Positions 9,636 through 15,497 of a stretch of DNA of 15,497 nucleotides are shown here, piece after piece. Made by a program: the position numbers and the translations under genes. The notes below the pieces were generated by a model. The model searched no databases. It was not told the origin of the DNA and saw nothing but the letters and a program-made list of their open reading frames with translations. Source of the DNA: Chloroflexota bacterium (GTDB lineage Bacteria > Chloroflexota > Dehalococcoidia > SM23-28-2 > RBG-16-64-32); NCBI GenBank assembly GCA_005882715.1, contig VBEI01000109.1, positions 1 through 15,497 on the forward strand. Reading direction: 5' to 3'. How positions within the stretch are numbered: the first letter of the stretch is position 1; each line of letters starts with the position of its first letter.

Positions 9636-9779
9636 TTAATTGCCGCAGCGCGAGTAGCCGCAGACAGGGCAGGAGGCGCAGCCTTCGCCGTGGACGAGGG
9701 GGCCGCCGCAGTCCGGGCAGCGCGCGGCGCGGAAGAGTTGGAGCCTAAGCTGTGTTGCGGTCCTTGTTGAAGTCGCCAT
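9636..9779 (-). CDS. Stand-alone zinc-ribbon miniprotein resembling the NrdJ C-terminal tail
   Basis: The product is 47 residues with six cysteines. A basic, Thr/Arg-rich N-terminus (about 1-20) is followed by CPDCGGPLVHGEGC, then CPVCGYSRC near the end. The two CxxC pairs (21/24 and 37/40) make a classic zinc ribbon, with extra Cys34 and Cys45. The pattern 'CPDCG..LVHGEGC..CPVCGYS.C' strongly recalls the extreme C-terminus of B12-dependent (class II) ribonucleotide reductase NrdJ, where such cysteines serve zinc binding or re-reduction. Here it is a separate gene. The start is well supported: GAGGTGA lies 4 bases before the ATG, and a TTGACA-type promoter precedes it. Role is unknown: a detached NrdJ tail, or an unrelated ribbon that binds nucleic acid or protein. 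Confidence 0.82.
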   Translation of the reverse strand: MATSTRTATQLRLQLFRAARCPDCGGPLVHGEGCASCPVCGYSRCGN

Positions 9780-9799
9780 TGGGTCACCTCGGGACGATT

Positions 9800-9836
9800 A
9801 GAACTGTTGTGCTAATACTAGTAGCATATTTGTTCT
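9800..9836. promoter_or_regulatory. Nested palindrome in a divergent control region
   Basis: Two inverted repeats share one centre (base 9818). The inner arms are TGCTA (9810-9814) and TAGCA (9822-9826); the outer arms are AGAAC (9800-9804) and GTTCT (9832-9836). The element covers the -10 and spacer of the minus-strand promoter of the zinc-ribbon gene, and it lies about 90 bases before the glycerate kinase start. It is a good operator candidate; the regulator is unknown. Confidence 0.5.
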
Positions 9837-9844
9837 GTTGTCAA
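9815..9844 (-). promoter_or_regulatory. Promoter of the zinc-ribbon gene
   Basis: On the minus strand there is a perfect TTGACA (forward TGTCAA 9839-9844) and a -10-like TAGTAT (forward ATACTA 9815-9820) with an 18-bp spacer. The region is AT-rich against a GC-rich background. An alternative -10, TATTAG, gives a 21-bp spacer. Confidence 0.6.
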
Positions 9845-9925
9845 GAAGCGCGTGACACCGGTCGCAAGATTCCCACCGGCGGGCTTATGCTAGGACACGA
9901 GCCACTTCTGAAAGTCAGCTCCGTG

Positions 9926-11092
9926 ATGCGTATTGTGGTCGCGCCGCAAGAGTTCAAAGGGACGCTCACCGCCGGCCAGGCGGCAGAAGCGATGGCAGAG
10001 GGTGCGCGGCGGGTTATACCTGACGCGACGATCGAGACGACGCCGCTCTCCGACGGAGGGCCAGGGCTTCTCGAGGCGATTCAGGCTTCGCGCGGAGGGG
10101 CCATGGTCAAGAACGCAGTCAGTGACCCGCTAGGGCGGATCGTTGAGGCAAGGTGGCTCCTCCTGGAGGACGGAACCGCGGTGATCGAGTCCGCGGAGGC
10201 GACAGGGCTGACGCGGTTGAAGGAGAATGAGCGCGACCCGCGGGTCACTACCAGCTATGGCGTCGGAGAGCTGATCGCGGCGGCGCTCGAGCGTGGTTGC
10301 AGGCGCGTCAGCGTTGGCCTCGGTGGGAGCGCAACGAACGACGGCGGCGCCGGGATGGCAGCAGCACTGGGGGCCCGGTTCCTTGATGCCGATAGCAACG
10401 ATCTACCCCCCGCCGGCTCGGCGCTAGCGGCGCTCGAGAGGATCGATATATCCGGCCTCGATCCGAGGCTCGCCGGCACGACTGTGGTTGCGGCAGCCGA
10501 CGTTAGCAACCCGCTTTGCGGCCCGGAAGGCGCTTCCCTCGTTTACGGACCGCAGAAAGGGGCCAGTACGGCTGTAGCAGTGGAACTCGACGCGGCGTTA
10601 TTCCGCTACGCCGATGTAGTCGAGCGTGATCTGGGCGTCCATGTTCTCACGGTGCCCGGCGCGGGAGCTGCGGGTGGGCTGGGCGCAGGACTGATCGCTT
10701 TCGCGGGCGCGCAAGTGCGCCCTGGGTTCGAAGTCGTGGCAGAAGCGGTTGGGTTGAGAGAGGGGCTACTGGGCGCGGACCTGTTGTTGACGGGCGAAGG
10801 GCGGTTGGATGCGCAGACGGGGTACGGAAAGACGGTTGCGGGCGCGGCGCGTATGGCGGCGGAATGCGGAGCGCGCACGCTGATAGTACCAGGGGCGCTG
10901 GCGCCGGGATGGGAGGCGGTGCTGGAGTACGCGGACGCCGTAGAGCCGGTGGCGGGCAGCGTGCTTACGGCGGAGGAAGCGATGGCGCGCCCGGCGGAAA
11001 CGCTTTCGATGACCGTGGAGCGCACGCTGGCGGTATGGTGGCGCATGCGAGAGGTCGAAGCCGGTGGCGCTGCAGCGGCCGGAGCGGGCTGA
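9926..11092 (+). CDS. Glycerate kinase (GarK/GlxK family)
   Basis: The product is 388 residues, usual family length. It phosphorylates D-glycerate with ATP; family members make 2-phosphoglycerate. Marks in order are 'MRIVVAPQEFKGTLTAGQAAEAM' at the N-terminus, 'PLSDGGPG' (about 40-47), 'GLGGSATNDGGAGMAAALGARF' (about 131-152, the glycine-rich signature), 'NPLCGPEGAS..YGPQKGA' (about 194-213) and 'LLTGEGRLDAQTGYGKT' in the C-terminal half. The start is ATG 9926, because the family begins here. No ribosome site is clear, and another in-frame ATG at 9887 is possible. The C-terminal 15 residues are Ala/Gly-rich. It ends 6 bases from the opposing membrane-protein gene. No glyoxylate or tartrate pathway genes are next to it. 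Confidence 0.93.
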   Translation: MRIVVAPQEFKGTLTAGQAAEAMAEGARRVIPDATIETTPLSDGGPGLLEAIQASRGGAMVKNAVSDPLGRIVEARWLLLEDGTAVIESAEATGLTRLKENERDPRVTTSYGVGELIAAALERGCRRVSVGLGGSATNDGGAGMAAALGARFLDADSNDLPPAGSALAALERIDISGLDPRLAGTTVVAAADVSNPLCGPEGASLVYGPQKGASTAVAVELDAALFRYADVVERDLGVHVLTVPGAGAAGGLGAGLIAFAGAQVRPGFEVVAEAVGLREGLLGADLLLTGEGRLDAQTGYGKTVAGAARMAAECGARTLIVPGALAPGWEAVLEYADAVEPVAGSVLTAEEAMARPAETLSMTVERTLAVWWRMREVEAGGAAAAGAG

Positions 11093-11098
11093 GGGCTT

Positions 11099-11584
11099 CT
11101 AAGTGAGACGGGGTTCGGCTTCGCGCGGCTGGAAGATGTTCAGAAACGATAGCGTTCCGAGGCCGGCCGCGACAGCCATCGGGATCGCGACGCTCTCGAA
11201 GCTGAAGTCTCCCGTAATCAGCCAGTGGTACAGGTGCGCCGCGATGGCGGCTGCCTGCTCGATCATTGCCAGCCAGAAAATACGCGGGTAGCGGCTAGGG
11301 TCGCGGGCGCAGTAGATGTAGAGGACGGCAAGAGGTATCGACTCCCAGCCGAGAGCGCGACCGGCGAGGACTCCGTCGAGAGCCAATTCCCCGTCGCCGT
11401 GATTCTCGAGGAAGAGCGGGCTGCTCGTGAAGAATTCTGTCAGGAAGCCGACGATCTCCCACGCGGCGAGAAGGATCAAGAGTATGCGCGGCCGCTGGAC
11501 GAACTGGAGGAAAGCGTTCTCGCCCAGTGGCTTTTGATACCCGTAATCGCCCGCCTCGCCTCGCATGCCCGGCAACTCAGACAT
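11099..11584 (-). CDS. Four-helix membrane protein of unknown function
   Basis: The product is 161 residues from ATG 11584, preceded by an excellent ribosome site (AAAGGAGG on the minus strand, forward 11591-11598) that overlaps the stop of the zincin gene. Hydrophobic segments lie at about 34-52, 79-93, 100-122 and 130-150. The N-terminal 30 residues are soluble, with 'YGYQKPLGENAFLQFVQRPR'; the C-terminus is short and charged. The second half carries 'WLAMIEQAAAIAAHLYHWLITGDFSFESVAIPM', with histidines and acidic residues at membrane edges. I do not recognise a family. It is probably co-transcribed with the zincin. Confidence 0.8.
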   Translation of the reverse strand: MSELPGMRGEAGDYGYQKPLGENAFLQFVQRPRILLILLAAWEIVGFLTEFFTSSPLFLENHGDGELALDGVLAGRALGWESIPLAVLYIYCARDPSRYPRIFWLAMIEQAAAIAAHLYHWLITGDFSFESVAIPMAVAAGLGTLSFLNIFQPREAEPRLT

Positions 11585-11597
11585 TGGGTCGCCTCCT

Positions 11598-11966
11598 TTA
11601 GCCGACGCCCAGCTCTCGCAGGCGCTTTTCGTCGATGCCCAGGTAATGGCCGATCTCGTGAAGCAGAGTCTGCTTAGCTTGCTGGACCATCTCCTCTTCG
11701 GTCCGGCAGTACAGCTCGTGAGTCCGCTGGTAGATGATGATGCGGTCCGGCAGCACCATGGAGTACCCCTGTGTGCGCTTGGGCAGGCTGACGCCGGTGT
11801 ACATGCCGAACAGCGCTGAGCCGTGATGAAGGCCGGCTTGTCGAAGCTCGTGGACTGTCGGCCGCCAGCGGACCTGAATATCTATGTTGTGGAGGGCGTC
11901 GCGAAATTGGGGCGGAAGCTCTTCCAGCGCCCGCTGGATGACGCGCTGGAACTCGCTTCGTTTCAT
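11598..11966 (-). CDS. Minimal zincin metallopeptidase family protein (PF06262-like)
   Basis: The product is 122 residues, the normal size of this small family. The C-terminal part holds the HExxH zinc motif in 'LLHEIGHYLGIDEKRLRELG' (about 101-120), with the downstream Asp-Glu typical of the family. Earlier parts are 'FRDALHNIDIQVRWRP', 'LFGMYTGVSLPKRTQGYSMVLPDRIIIYQR' and 'EEEMVQQAKQTLLHE'. No signal peptide is seen, so it is cytoplasmic. Function is unknown; catalysis is presumed from the motif. There is no Shine-Dalgarno: a TGGTACAAT extended -10 ends 8 bases before the ATG, which implies a leaderless message. It leads a two-gene unit with the membrane protein downstream. Confidence 0.9.
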   Translation of the reverse strand: MKRSEFQRVIQRALEELPPQFRDALHNIDIQVRWRPTVHELRQAGLHHGSALFGMYTGVSLPKRTQGYSMVLPDRIIIYQRTHELYCRTEEEMVQQAKQTLLHEIGHYLGIDEKRLRELGVG

Positions 11967-11974
11967 TTGAGTAC

Positions 11975-11983
11975 ATTGTACCA
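11975..11983 (-). promoter_or_regulatory. Extended -10 promoter giving a leaderless zincin mRNA
   Basis: On the minus strand TGGTACAAT is identical to the 9-base element in front of the YihY gene. Eight bases separate it from the ATG at 11966, so the first transcribed base should be at or within about two bases of the start codon. No -35 match is evident. Confidence 0.55.
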
Positions 11984-12082
11984 GCGGGACAAGTGGGACA
12001 CGCGAGACGCGCGGGGCAAACGGAGGAGCGAGACAAACCCGGAAGGGTTAGAGCTGGAATGGGGCGAGGAGGCGTTAGCCGA

Positions 12083-12209
12083 TGCTGAGATTCCCTTCGT
12101 TTCCTCCCGGGCGCAACCCCGCCCACTCAGGGCAGGCTCTCGCCACACCACCGACCCTTCGCTCGGCTCAGGGCCATCGTCGTCCCTGCCCCGCGAGCTC
12201 GGAATGACA
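12083..12209 (+). repeat. Dispersed intergenic repeat, long copy
   Basis: This is the full-length relative of the copy at 689-771. It has the same ends (TGCTGAGATTCC and CGGAATGACA) and the same middle (TCGCCACACC, CGACCCTTCG, CTCAGGGC), but contains about 44 additional bases after the left end. It fills most of the gap between the zincin promoter and the end of the PBP gene; 11984-12082 shows no gene. Confidence 0.75.
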
Positions 12210-12229
12210 GCTGCGCTGCTACGGGCTGG

Positions 12230-14359
12230 CTAAGGTTGGTTGACGAGAGCGCCGCCGAGATAGGCTTCCAGGATATTGCGGATCATGGGTGCGGCCTCGC
12301 GGGAGCCCGACTCTCCAGTCTCGAGGGCGGCCAGGGCGAGGATGGACGGTTCGCTGCGGTTGGCATAGGCGACGAAGAAGACGTGGTTCGCGCCGAACCC
12401 GATGTCTTCGGCGGTGCCGGACTTGCCGGCGGCGTCGACGCTGGAGCCGGCCCAAGCGCTGACGGAGGTGCCTCCTGAGCTGTGGATGACGAGCCCGAGC
12501 CCCTGGCGGATGGCATCGAGGGTATCGGGCGAGATCGGAAGCGGATTGACCACCTCTGCCTGGAAGTCCTGGCTGAGTGTGCCTCCGAGCTCCGAGATCT
12601 TGCGTATGAGCAGCGGCTTGCGCAGGACGCCGGTGACGGATATGGCGGAGTAGGCGTTGGCGATCTGGAGGGGCGTAGCCGTGACGAAGCCCTGGCCGAT
12701 GCCCATGTTGACCGCATCGCCGCGGTACCAGGGTTCGCCGATGTTGTCTTGTTTCCACTTGGGGTCCGGCACTATGCCCGCCGCCTCCTCGAGTCCTTTG
12801 ATGCCGGTCAGGTTTCCAAAACCAAAGGACCGCGCCATGTTCGGCAGGGCATATTCGTCATGTTCGTCGGCGCCCTTGGCCAGCTCGAAGAAAACGGGGT
12901 TGCAGGACGCCATCAGCCCCTCGGCAGGGGTCAGGTAGCCACGGTCGACCGTCTGCCAGTTTTTTTGCGCGAACTGCTCGCCAAGGCCTGTCCAGACGGG
13001 CGGGCAGTGGATCGTCGAGCTGGTGCTGAAACCGCCCTTTTCGAGGCCGGCCGCGAGCGTTACGACTTTGAATACGGAGCCGGTGGGGAAAGTAGCGAGC
13101 AGAGGCCGGTGGAGGAACGGCTGTCTGGGGTCGTTCGAGAGCGCGCTGAACTCTTCGGCGGAGAGGCCGCGGATGAAGGCGTTGGGATCGAAGCGGGGGA
13201 AGGAGGCGAGGGCGAGAATGGCGTTGTCGCGCGGGTCCATGACGACGATGGAGCCTACCCGCTCGCCCAGCTCAGCCTCGGTCTTCTTCTGGACGTTGAT
13301 GTCGATCGTGAGCTGGATGTCTTTGCCCGCGACAGATGGCTTTTCGGCGATCTGGCGGGCGATTGAGCCCTCGGGAGTGACCGTGGCGAGCAGACCGCCT
13401 CGCTCGCCCGCGAGGACGCTATCCATGGAACCCTCAAGCCCGAACGCGCCGATCGTATCGCCCGGCTCGAACCCCTTTGGGCGGAGGTCCTTGAGTTGCT
13501 CTTCGGTGATCTCCGTCATGTAGCCGACGACGTGAGCAGCGGAAGCGCCGTTCGGGTAGACGCGCTGCGTCTCTTCGCGCACCACGACGCCGAGGTCTAC
13601 CAGATCGCGGTATTTTTGTACTTCCTCGGGCGGGCTCCCGTAGGGCAATGTCTTGACCGGGATGAAGTAGTAAGACGGCTGATTATGCTGCACCTTCGCC
13701 CGGATTTCGGGTTCGGGCAGGCCGCTTGCCTGCGTCAGCCGCGCGATAGTTGTCTCCGGATCGGTAATGAAGTCCTTCACGATTCCGATGACGGCTACCG
13801 AACCATCAACGGCAAGCTCCTTTCCGTTCCGGTCGTAGATGCCGCCGCGCCGGGGCACACGGGTGAAGAAGTGGACGAGGGAGCGGTCGTCGAGCTCCTT
13901 GAAGACGAGGGATGGTTGCCATTTGATGCGCCACTCTTTGCGTGTCTGGGGCGCCTTGTCCTCCGATGTCGTAGGCTGCGGAATTTGCTCCTGGATGAGC
14001 GACATCGAGTTCTCCTCAGCGATGTCACCGAAGAAGGCGGTATGGAGGGTGATGCTGTAGGCCTGCTCCGCGCCGCCCGGCGAGGCGCTTGGCTTCAACT
14101 GGTAGTCAAGATCGGTGATTGTCGCCTCTTCCGTTATCGCCTCATAGCGCTCGACGAATTTGTCGCCCGCGATATTGAGCTTGGCCTCGCTCGAAACGAA
14201 GTCGTACATCTCGGTGTACTTGCGCTCTTTCCAGAGGCTAAGGAAGCGCTCGGCGGTCTCCTCGGGCGTCTTGGGCGGCTCCTGCTCCTTGGAGCCGGAA
14301 CCGCCACAAGCGGCGGCGAGCAAGGCAAGGAACGCTAGCGGGGCGAGAGCGCGTCGCAT
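12230..14359 (-). CDS. MecA/PBP2a-type class B penicillin-binding protein, probable lipoprotein
   Basis: The product is 709 residues. A short hydrophobic leader ends in 'LALLAAAC-GG', a lipobox with Cys18, followed by a Gly/Ser linker, so it is probably lipid-anchored outside the membrane. Residues about 30-155 form an NTF2-like MecA_N domain ('TPEETAERFLSLWKERKYTEMYDFVS'). A dimerisation domain follows ('RGGIYDRNGKELA', about 171-183, to about 320). The transpeptidase domain has S428-V-F-K, S485-C-N and K646-S-G, the three penicillin-binding motifs. It cross-links peptidoglycan by D,D-transpeptidation. MecA relatives are often less sensitive to beta-lactams, but this cannot be read from the sequence. 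GGAAAG lies 8 bases before ATG 14359. The gene is monocistronic as far as visible. Confidence 0.93.
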   Translation of the reverse strand: MRRALAPLAFLALLAAACGGSGSKEQEPPKTPEETAERFLSLWKERKYTEMYDFVSSEAKLNIAGDKFVERYEAITEEATITDLDYQLKPSASPGGAEQAYSITLHTAFFGDIAEENSMSLIQEQIPQPTTSEDKAPQTRKEWRIKWQPSLVFKELDDRSLVHFFTRVPRRGGIYDRNGKELAVDGSVAVIGIVKDFITDPETTIARLTQASGLPEPEIRAKVQHNQPSYYFIPVKTLPYGSPPEEVQKYRDLVDLGVVVREETQRVYPNGASAAHVVGYMTEITEEQLKDLRPKGFEPGDTIGAFGLEGSMDSVLAGERGGLLATVTPEGSIARQIAEKPSVAGKDIQLTIDINVQKKTEAELGERVGSIVVMDPRDNAILALASFPRFDPNAFIRGLSAEEFSALSNDPRQPFLHRPLLATFPTGSVFKVVTLAAGLEKGGFSTSSTIHCPPVWTGLGEQFAQKNWQTVDRGYLTPAEGLMASCNPVFFELAKGADEHDEYALPNMARSFGFGNLTGIKGLEEAAGIVPDPKWKQDNIGEPWYRGDAVNMGIGQGFVTATPLQIANAYSAISVTGVLRKPLLIRKISELGGTLSQDFQAEVVNPLPISPDTLDAIRQGLGLVIHSSGGTSVSAWAGSSVDAAGKSGTAEDIGFGANHVFFVAYANRSEPSILALAALETGESGSREAAPMIRNILEAYLGGALVNQP

Positions 14360-14583
14360 ATCGATTGCTTTCCGGTAGAAATTTTAGCAGCGAGAGTCAA
14401 TTGCTACCCGTTATAGAAACGACGGCGAGGCGAACCGCGTTTCGGGACAAACGGCGGCCGTCGCCCGATAGCATGGAACGCCGGACGCATCCCTGGGCGG
14501 GCAAACAATGAAGTTGCGGGGACCTTCCGGCAAACGAATCCGGCCGTCGGCGCACCTCCGTTCGTGGCTACGCCGGGTCAGCA
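14360..14583. other. Intergenic region without a recognisable gene
   Basis: This stretch separates the divergent PBP and CLPC-protein genes. A TATAAC (minus strand, forward 14410-14415) and a TTGACT (minus strand, forward AGTCAA about 14396-14401) could belong to the PBP promoter, but no well-spaced pair was found. I see no conserved element in the rest. Confidence 0.4.
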
Positions 14584-14612
14584 TTGTTGGCCCGGCCTAA
14601 GCGTCTTACAAT
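14584..14612 (+). promoter_or_regulatory. Candidate promoter of the CLPC membrane protein
   Basis: TTGTTG at 14584-14589 and TACAAT at 14607-14612 are separated by 17 bp. If used, transcription begins near 14619. That excludes the GTG at 14564 as translation start and favours TTG 14657. Confidence 0.45.
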
Positions 14613-14656
14613 CGCATTACAGAGGGACGGCGAGACGGCAGCCGTGGGTTATCGAA

Positions 14657-14914
14657 TTGAAGAAGTCAAGAAGCGGCAACAAGTGGTGGCTCTTCGGCCT
14701 ACCGGCGCTCGTTTGCTTACCCTGCATTGTGCCGGCGCTTGTGGCCGGTTTTTTGGCGGTAGGTGGGGGCGGTGCGGTAGGTTCGTTCGTTGGCGGTGTA
14801 GCCGGGCCGGTGGCACTCACTGTTGGCATCGTCTTGTTCGCCGCGAGTGGGGTCGTCTACTTAACTCGCCGGAGGTGGCGGCAGCAGAAGCGTCAACAAA
14901 GCCCAACGCGATAA
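14657..14914 (+). CDS. Small two-helix membrane protein with CLPC motif
   Basis: The product is about 85 residues if it starts at TTG 14657; the frame is open upstream to a GTG at 14564. A basic N-terminus ('KKSRSGNKWW') is followed by helix 1 (about 12-36) containing C20-L-P-C23, a glycine-rich turn (GGGGAVGSFVGG), helix 2 (about 46-69), and a very basic tail ('RRRWRQQKRQ'). A Cys pair in the first helix of a two-helix hairpin resembles the layout of small mercury carriers such as MerF, but similarity is only of shape and other Mer genes are absent. A 7-bp inverted repeat (14902-14908 with 14923-14929) at the stop could end transcription. No clear ribosome site is seen; the start is uncertain. 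Confidence 0.55.
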   Translation: MKKSRSGNKWWLFGLPALVCLPCIVPALVAGFLAVGGGGAVGSFVGGVAGPVALTVGIVLFAASGVVYLTRRRWRQQKRQQSPTR

Positions 14915-14980
14915 CGATTGGCCGTTGGGGACGGCTCGAGAGGGCATTCCGTGTGGGGGGGCGCGTCTGGGCAGGTGATC

Positions 14981-15127
14981 TCAGGTTGATACCGGATCGC
15001 GCGCGATCTCGGGTAAGAAGGTAATGGGCATCGGCTTCACACGATTGAGAATATAGGCGAGAAGCAGAAAGTAACCGACGGCCACGCCTGGTGCGGCTCC
15101 CAACAGTAAGAAAGCTACGTTTCTCAT
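14981..15127 (-). CDS. 48-residue membrane miniprotein
   Basis: The start ATG (15127) has a strong ribosome site GGGAGGA about 7 bases upstream (forward TCCTCCC, 15135-15141). The product begins 'MRNVAFLLLGAAPGVAVGYFLL', a single hydrophobic helix of about 24 residues (4-27), followed by 'LNRVKPMPITFLPEIARDPVST', a short soluble tail. A TAATAAT on the minus strand (forward 15154-15160) could be the -10. It is convergent with the CLPC gene, 66 bases away. I do not recognise a family. The evidence is the ribosome site plus one coherent helix in a short frame. Confidence 0.65.
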   Translation of the reverse strand: MRNVAFLLLGAAPGVAVGYFLLLAYILNRVKPMPITFLPEIARDPVST

Positions 15128-15160
15128 GGTGACTTCCTCCCAACTGTCTCACCATTATTA

Positions 15161-15199
15161 GCGGGGACGAGGGTAGGGGTGTGCCGCCCTCGCCCCCGC
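15161..15199. other. Strong GC-rich hairpin
   Basis: GCGGGG (15161-15166) pairs with CCCCGC (15194-15199) and CGAGGG (15168-15173) with CCCTCG (15187-15192), with one A-C mismatch and a 13-base loop. It lies between the PIN gene and the miniprotein, next to the putative -10 of the latter. No T-run follows on either strand. It may be a terminator for the minus-strand gene upstream or a regulatory structure. Confidence 0.5.
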
Positions 15200-15299
15200 G
15201 GCCCAAAGGGAGTGGACAGAGCACGACCGTTCCTGACCGGAGGGCTCGCAGTTAAGGTGCGGGTCGTTGTGTCCATCACGGCCCTATTGTCGCGCGGGC

Positions 15300-15332
15300 G
15301 TGTTACGCGGGAGTTAGGGGAGTGTTACGGGC
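15300..15332. promoter_or_regulatory. Three tandem 11-bp direct repeats, response-regulator-like
   Basis: Units start at 15300 (GTGTTAC-GCGG), 15311 (GAGTTAG-GGGA) and 15322 (GTGTTAC-GGGC). Conserved heptamers spaced 11 bp apart are the arrangement bound by PhoB/OmpR-family winged-helix regulators. The array lies directly behind the PIN gene and about 170 bases upstream of the miniprotein. The regulator and target are not known. Apart from this array and the hairpin, 15200-15299 shows nothing recognisable. Confidence 0.4.
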
Positions 15333-15335
15333 GGA

Positions 15336-15497
15336 TTAAACACTGGATTCCGCGTAGCTTTCGACCCGAAGGTCTGAGTGCTTGGCGATGTAATCGAAAT
15401 CTGCATCCGCGTGAACGACGATCGCGCTATGTTGCAGAGCAGACGCGGCAATTAGAAGGTCTGGGAGCGCTGTCGTCACGCCTCTACGTCGAAGTGC
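15336..15497 (-). CDS. PIN-domain (VapC-like) protein, C-terminal end only
   Basis: Fifty-three residues are visible to the TAA at 15336-15338; the gene continues beyond the window. The fragment has 'LPDLLIAASALQHSAIVVHADADFDYIAKHSDLRVES', the usual PIN C-terminal half: an acidic residue in 'PDLLIAA', then 'VHADADFD' with the metal-binding aspartates. Most such proteins are VapC ribonuclease toxins paired with an antitoxin encoded just upstream, which would lie outside the window. The codon frame is open exactly to the edge. The assignment to a PIN domain is firm; toxin function is inference. Confidence 0.88.
   Translation of the reverse strand, partial: ALRRRGVTTALPDLLIAASALQHSAIVVHADADFDYIAKHSDLRVESYAESSV

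Noticed and set aside
9800..9836. NrdR box controlling the NrdJ-tail-like gene
   Set aside because: Attractive by context, but the sequence does not match the NrdR consensus as I know it, and the two arms are spaced differently.
12482..14338. Two long plus-strand frames (294 and 280 codons) opposite the PBP gene
   Set aside because: Shadows caused by high GC; the PBP frame carries three catalytic motifs over the same stretch.
14564..14656. GTG at 14564 as start of the CLPC protein
   Set aside because: It lies upstream of the likely promoter, has no ribosome site, and adds a non-hydrophobic, Cys/Arg/His-rich segment unlike the rest.

Overview
The window looks like a chromosomal housekeeping segment of a high-GC bacterium, most likely a member of the Chloroflexota (Dehalococcoidia or a relative). 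Three things point that way: GC-rich coding sequence on both strands; a T-box leader in front of ileS; and a dispersed repeat family whose core appears in intergenic DNA and also inside ileS, where its reverse frame reads 'LRLRSGQA'. I recall that string from Chloroflexota-type genomes. The taxonomic call is inference, since no rRNA or marker tree is available here. Ten full-length genes, five small or partial ones and several regulatory elements can be supported.

Layout. 1-640: the 3' part of an MBL-fold hydrolase with an altered metal motif. 640-880: intergenic DNA with one repeat copy. 879-1136: a small one-helix membrane protein. 1158-1476: a promoter, an isoleucine T-box leader and its terminator, followed by ileS (1511-4656). 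The ileS gene is interrupted by an apparent 1-nt frameshift near 2454-2457 and carries an in-frame repeat insertion near 3829-3855. A YihY/BrkB membrane protein (minus strand) meets ileS tail to tail with overlapping 3' ends. A RodZ-like HTH-TM-PASTA protein (plus) starts divergently from it. Next comes a minus-strand operon mtaB > amaP-like > scpB > ylxP (9564 down to 6568), with overlapping or nearly overlapping genes. A 47-residue zinc-ribbon gene (9636-9779, minus) and a glycerate kinase (plus) flank a divergent control region that holds a nested palindrome.

From 11099 to 11966 a minus-strand pair encodes a minimal HEIGH-type zincin and a four-helix membrane protein; the zincin appears to have a leaderless promoter. 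A second, longer repeat copy lies at 12083-12209. It is followed by a MecA/PBP2a-type class B penicillin-binding protein that appears to be a lipoprotein (12230-14359, minus). The right end holds two small membrane proteins, a run of 11-bp direct repeats, a strong hairpin, and the C-terminal end of a PIN-domain (VapC-like) protein cut by the window edge.

Functionally the segment mixes translation quality (ileS with tRNA-sensing control, mtaB tRNA modification, ylxP), chromosome segregation (scpB without scpA nearby), envelope and morphogenesis genes (RodZ-like, AmaP-like, YihY, PBP) and carbon metabolism (glycerate kinase). I found no clear new defence or mobile system. The most unusual points are the repeat-derived peptide inside IleS, the stand-alone NrdJ-tail-like zinc ribbon behind a symmetric control region, and the RodZ-PASTA architecture.
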